A DNA stretch of 64,000 nucleotides, taken from the NCBI RefSeq assembly GCF_021730395.1, contig NC_069365.1, positions 23,410,001 through 23,474,000 on the forward strand. The letters are read 5' to 3'. Source of the stretch: Mercenaria mercenaria (Eukaryota > Mollusca > Bivalvia > Venerida > Veneridae). How positions within the stretch are numbered: position 1 is the first letter of the stretch; each line of letters starts with the position of its first letter. Below, one piece after another: positions 58,901-64,000 of the stretch. The position numbers and the translations under genes are program-made. The notes beneath the pieces are model-generated. The model saw only the letters and a list, made by a program, of their open reading frames with translations, had not been told where the DNA came from and did no database searches.

Positions 58901-59800
58901 CCTGCTTCTGGGACAACAATTTGAATAGTCGAGCATTGGCTGTCTTATGGACAGCTCTTGTTAGTGTGGCTTGTGTTTTTGTGCAAAAAAAATGAATTTT
59001 TGGAGGCATGTATAAAAACAAAGAGGACCATAATGGCCCCTTTATAGTCATTCACTGACCTTGTTGATTTGACCTTGAACATATATGACACACATTATCA
59101 TGAATGGTTACAATTATTTAGTATGTAAAAACATAAATGCTGAAATGCCCAGAGTAATGACCAAGACATGAAATCATGACTTACAAGGTCTTTGACCTTG
59201 ACCTTGAAGATACGACATTGATGAGTCTGTGTGTCAAGACAAACTCTTATCACTGGTATTGATTATAGGTAGCATGAAAACATTCCACAAAAATCGGAAT
59301 AGACAGGAGAAAGTATATACCACAAAGTCCTCAGTCACAGTGTAAACTAAAATGATTTTTTTTCATTTAAAAAATCAGAACAGTCATTAAAACTGAACTC
59401 CAGTCCACTGTAGGTTTAGGCCTTTACCGCCTATTTGATGAAATCCACTGCACTCCACTCTGTTTCAGTGTATGTTTCAATGAACTATTACAGTTGTGAG
59501 TTGGCCTTTGATCAATTTCAGGTCAAGTTAAAAAACATCGTAGCACTATAGACCCTAAGAGTCATCATATAGGAAATTCATGTCAGAAATAAAGAAATTT
59601 TAGGATTATATATATTTTTTCTTGAAGTCTTAAAACTGACTGGATTAGTTCATACAAGAATTATCTAACCAAGTCAGTGATGTATTTTAATGTCTGGCAG
59701 TTCAATCAAGCAAAACAAATTAAAAAGTTTAGAAGAAAACTCGTGCAAGGATGCTTCTGACCAAGTCTGATGAGCACATTATGCTGTGGTTCTTTGGAAG
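58901..59800. other. No gene recognised
   Basis: Contains 'tttgaccttgaccttgaag' style sequence near 59191 but no clear unit structure. Confidence 0.4.
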
Positions 59801-60800
59801 AAGTTATTTAAAGGTTTTTTCTTTTAGCTCTAGTGGCCCCCAAAAAGTTCCAAGTGCAATCTAAAATGGGCAAAGCGAAACTAGTTGAACAGTTTGAGAG
59901 GGCACCTTCCAAAGATTCTATAAACCAAGGTTGCTGCAAGTCATTGACATAGTTTATGAACACACTATTTTTAGCCCTGGTGGTCCCTAAATTGGTCAAA
60001 CACAACCAGTTTGACAAAACTGGTACAGGACCATCAAAAGATGCTATAGTTTGATAAAGAACAATCAAGTGGTTCATGACAAGTGTAAAGGATTTTCTAC
60101 TTTAAGCTCTAAATGCCCTTAAAAGGGGTCAAGCGCCCCACTAGAACGAACTAGAGGGAGGACCTTACAAGACTACAACAGACAAACTTGACTGAAAATC
60201 CATGAAAAGTAGTTCAAACACTTTCGTCGAGCCTGATTGCGGTGAGGTCGATGTAGTTTGTCCGGAGCATTTCTTCTTCATGTATGGTGGGAATTTGATG
60301 TAATTTGGCATGAATGTTCACCATTATGAGACGGAGTGTCATGCGCAAGAACCAGGTCCAAGGTCAAGGTCACACTTGACAGCTGGCGGGCTTGACTTTC
60401 TGCCCATGGACATACTTGTTCTTTTAGCTCTGGCTCAAGCAGAACCATTTGAACAAGTTTGAGTGAGCCCCATACTGCTACAGTTTGGTGAAGATCCATC
60501 AAACGGTTCAGAAGAAGTCATTTAAATGTCAATTTTTAGCTTTTGCAGCCTGTAAAAGGGGCCAAGTGGAGTCATTTGAATAATCTTGAGAGAAGACCAT
60601 ACAAGAATGCTACAGATCAGCTCTGCAGAAGATCCATGAGGCAGTTCATTAGAACTGCTTTTCTGTTTCAAGATCTGGTGGTCCAGAAAAGGGTTAAGTG
60701 GAATCTTTTGAACAAATTTTTGAGGGGTGATACAACTGTGCTACATACCAAGTTTGATGACTATCGATTATGTTTTTTTATGAAAAGATAGTCAAAGTTG
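59801..60800 (+). repeat. ~155-bp tandem repeat ('ttttagctct' type), left part
   Basis: Units start 'ttttagctctagtggccc' and contain 'ggtcaagtggaatc' and 'gaacaagtttgag'-like stretches. The block is split by the pearl-like element and resumes at 62261. Confidence 0.7.
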
Positions 60801-60807
60801 TTTTTTT

Positions 60808-62260
60808 AGCTCACCTGTCACAAAGTGACAAGGTGAGCTTTTGTGATCGTGTGTCGTCCGTCGTCCGTCCGTCCGTGCGTTCGTGCGTAAACTTTTGCTT
60901 GTGACCACTCTAGAGGTCACATTTTTCATGGGATCTTTATAAAAGTTGGTCAGAATGTTCATCTTGATGATATCTAGGTCAAGTTCGAAACTGGGTCACG
61001 TGCCGTCAAAAACTAGGTCAGTAGGTCTAAAAATAGAAAAACCTTGTGACCTCTCTAGAGGCCATATTTTTCATGAGATCTTCATGAAAATTGGTCAGAA
61101 TGTTCACCTTGATGATATCTAGGTCAAGTTCGAAACTGGGTCACGTGCCATCAAAAACTAGGTCAGTAGGTCTAAAAATAGAAAAACCTTGTGACCTCTC
61201 TAGAGGCCATATTTCTCAATGGATCTTCATGAAAATTAGTCAGAATGTTCACCTTGATGATATCTAGGTCAAGTTCGAAACTGGGTCACATGCCGTCAAA
61301 ACTAGGTCAGTAGATCTAAAAATAGAAAAACCTTGTGACCTCTCTAGAGGCCATATTTTTCATGAGATCTTCATGAAAATTGGTCAGAATGTTCACCTTG
61401 ATGATATCTAGGTCAAGTTCGAAACTGGGTCACGTGCCGTCAAAAACTAGGTCAGTAGGTCTAAAAATAGAAAAACCTTGTGACCTCTCTAGAGGCCATA
61501 TTTCTCAATGGATCTTCATGAAAATTGGTCAGAATGTTCACCTTGATGATATCTAGGTCATGTTCGAAACTGGGTCACGTGCGGTCAAAAACTAGGTCAG
61601 TAGGTCTAAAATAGAAAAAACCTTGTGACCTCTGTAGAGGCCATATTTCTCAATGGATCTTCATGAAAATTGGTGAGAATGTTCACCTTGATGATATCTA
61701 GGTCAGGTTTGAAACTGGGGTTACGTGCGGTCAAAAACTAGGTCAGTAGGTCGAAAAATAGAAAAACCTTGTGACGTCTCTAGAGGCCATGTTTCTCAAT
61801 GGATCTTCATGAAAATTGATCAGAATGTTCCTCTTGATGATATCTAGGCCAAGTATGAAACTGGGTCAAGTGCGGTCAAAAACTAGGTCAGTAGGTCGAA
61901 AAATAGAAAAACTTTGTGACCTCTCTAGAGGCCATATTTTTCATGAGATCTTCATGAAAATTGGTGAGAATGTTCACCTTGATGATATCTAGGTCAGATT
62001 CAGAAGTGGGTCACGTGCCTTCAAAAACTAGGTCATTAGGTCAATAATAGTAAAACCTTGGACCTCTCTAGAGGTCATATTTTTCAATGGATCTTCATGA
62101 AAATTGGTCAGAATTTTTTATCTTGATGATATCTAGGTCACATGTGCTCAAAAACTAGGTCACTATGTCAAATAATAGAAATAACGACGTCGTACTCAGT
62201 TCAACACTGGGTCATGTGGGGATAGGTGAGCGATTCAGGACCATCATGGTCCTCTTGTTT
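60808..62260 (+). mobile_element. Pearl/Helentron-like element, copy 3 (best preserved)
   Basis: Same ends as copy 1: AGCTCACC plus 'CTCACCTGTCACAAAGTGAC' hairpin, 'gtcgtccgtccgtccgtgcg', about nine units of 144-145 bp (for example 61048, 61193, 61337, 61482, 61627), then 'GGTGAGCGATTC', the AGGACC/GGTCCT hairpin and CTTGTTT. Inserted in a T run inside another tandem repeat, without target duplication. Confidence 0.82.
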
Positions 62261-62395
62261 TCTTCTAGTTTTACCTCTAGATGCCACTAAAGGGGATCAA
62301 ATGGAATCATTTGAACAAACTAGAGAAAAGACCTTGCCATAATGTTGGTGTAATCTTAGCCAGAAGGCAGTTTCAGAGAAGGTTTAAGTAATAAT
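62261..62395 (+). repeat. ~155-bp tandem repeat, right part
   Basis: 'gttttacctctagatgccac' and 'gatcaaatggaatcatttg' resume the unit interrupted at 60807. Confidence 0.65.
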
Positions 62396-62699
62396 GTTGA
62401 TGGTGGATGATTGAACAGCCACCTAAACCAATAGTTCATCTGCACCTCCAATTCATTGAGCTATATTTTTAAATTGTTCAACTACTTTTTAAGGTGAACA
62501 TTTGTAATGTAATGTAATTTGTCTGAAAAGTTAACCAGGGATTTGACTTTGATAGTGAGATAATGTAATATATAAATGCTTTTTCATGGTAACAATGGGC
62601 ATTTCATAATTAAACATTAACCGTCCATATTAAGGTCTGTTGAGCTTTTAGTGATATTCAGCATGTTTTATGGAACACCTTTTGTTTGTATATAAGTTT
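62396..62699. other. No gene recognised
   Basis: AT-rich spacer between the tandem repeat and a SINE. Nothing found. Confidence 0.4.
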
Positions 62700-62945
62700 A
62701 TTTATTGTCTCCACAATATAGGCGACTCCTCCAGAAGACTTTAGTAATGCCAATAGGAGGATAGTACAAGATACAGAAGACGCTCAAATTCCAGATGCTT
62801 CCCTGATTCTTTAGCATGCCAGATGTAAAGCACCTATACACAGGACTCGTCCAATATTAGTAATTTTTAGTTGGAAAGCAGGGGCTCGAACTCGTGACCC
62901 CTGGTTTCATAGTCAGTGTTCCGCTCTGAACACCAGTGTTGAAGC
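62700..62945 (-). repeat. tRNA-derived SINE (minus strand)
   Basis: The minus strand shows an A-box-like 'tggtgttcagagcgg' and a B box 'gagttcgagcccc', followed by a body 'attggacgagtcctgtgta'. The tRNA-like fold is incomplete, so it is a SINE rather than a tRNA. Confidence 0.65.
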
Positions 62946-64000
62946 CATAAAGAAGGCTAGGCTTTGCTTCTTATGCTTAAATAATGAATGACCCTTGCAT
63001 CTTGAAACTGTTACATTTTGTATCTGTTTTTGCCATAAACAAAAAATTGTCTAGTCAGCAAGTTTGTATATTTCTGGCGTTATCATAGATGTTTGAAATT
63101 TGCTCGATTCGTGAAAAAGTTTTCTGAAAAGGTTTGATAGGAACAATGCTATGAATTGTTTGAAAAGGTTGTATGCATGGAAGGGAACTCTTTTTATAAG
63201 ATTAAAGTGATACATCAAAAACAAGGCCTGAATAATGGGAAATCAGAATATTTTTCTTTGGAAAAAATACTATATATTTCAATTAAACAGCCTGGTTCAC
63301 CATACATTATTTTGGCATTTTCTTTTATGTATATAACATGTTTAATGAAGTAATTCCATAGTTTGGTTATACTCTTAGTTTGTTTTTACTCTGTTGATGG
63401 CAAATTTCCAAGTACCTCCAGGCATTATTTCAGGCAATGATGAGAGTCTTGGTAGAACCACCACCAACTTTCTGCATGCTAGTATGATGAATTTCTCAAC
63501 TGGTGTAATTTAACTTCTCAAGTGAGAGACAGAAACCCGCTGAAGGGAAATAAGTAATTAGAAATAAGCACTCAAGGAGGCCCTGAAATCAAACCTATTG
63601 TCTGGTAGTCAAAATGTGTAAAGTTATAGAAATATAAGAAGACACGCAGCGAATAATCAATTTCAAATATTTGAAACATTTTTATTTATACATAAAATTT
63701 GTCTTTACAATATATTTAAATAAATGTAACAATATACAAAATTGACATTGTTGTTTTTGTGTTATACAGAATGTACAAATAAGTCTGTGATGTGAGCTGC
63801 TACTAACTGGCATATCAATTTTGTTCAAACTAAAAAGTTCAATCATGGCGTCAATTATTTAACTCAGTAGAATGTCTGCTTGGCTGTAAAGACTGCATGG
63901 ACGATTAGAAAAATGTAGGCGAGACGGATGTCTTCAAGCCAAAGTTATATAACTGTCATACATTGAAAATTATAAGTATGAAATACATGTGACACAAACT
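62946..64000. other. No gene recognised
   Basis: AT-rich sequence. Short open frames only (for example 63156-63353), with no support. Confidence 0.4.

Overview
The window looks like intergenic and intronic DNA from a bivalve mollusc. Genes are few and split by introns, and the sequence is AT-rich. Most of it is repeats of the kinds typical of bivalve genomes: tandem blocks full of 'gaccttgacc' and 'aggtcagtaggtc', 'gacgttaaacccaac' SINE tails, non-LTR retrotransposons and many small MITE-like elements. There is no sign of a bacterial or viral genome. The species cannot be named from the sequence.

Left part (1-20 kb). A roughly 475-bp repeat occurs as two tandem copies, and the second is split by a 5'-truncated LINE (960-4336, minus strand) whose endonuclease/reverse-transcriptase frame is still open. 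A broken gene with SAP, SWIM zinc-finger and YqaJ-type nuclease domains lies at 7057-8998. After it come a 491-bp MITE whose core is built of TTTCGTTTAAACGAAA palindromes (10498-10988), a mariner transposase fragment (12.3-12.7 kb) and a series of minisatellites.

Middle (20-44 kb). A palindromic MITE (20324-20558) precedes the only other probable host gene, a short multi-exon minus-strand gene for a small secreted peptide (21.2-23.1 kb, with a TATA box). Beyond it are several dead LINEs, some interrupted by other repeats, a fossil Ty3/Gypsy-like LTR remnant with inverted LTR-like arms (30.1-31.15 kb), tRNA-derived SINEs and a Helentron/pearl-like tandem-repeat element whose insertion into a LINE fixes its ends to the base.

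Right part (44.8-64 kb). The one clearly recognisable host gene is AMDHD2 (N-acetylglucosamine-6-phosphate deacetylase), plus strand. Nine exons from 44790 to 56535 are placed to the base with consistent splice phases; the first exon was not found. Its introns hold a 1000-bp hAT-like MITE, two TTAA-type MITEs (one just past the stop codon) and further tandem repeats. Two arrays are unusual. A splice acceptor with the start of its exon is repeated 5 times (83-bp unit, 48.3-48.7 kb), and an exon end with its splice donor is repeated about 30 times (37-bp unit, 53.93-55.03 kb).

Some stretches (16.98-17.18 kb and 44.8-46.5 kb, including AMDHD2 exon 2) carry a dense single-base deletion pattern that suggests unpolished long-read consensus rather than biology.
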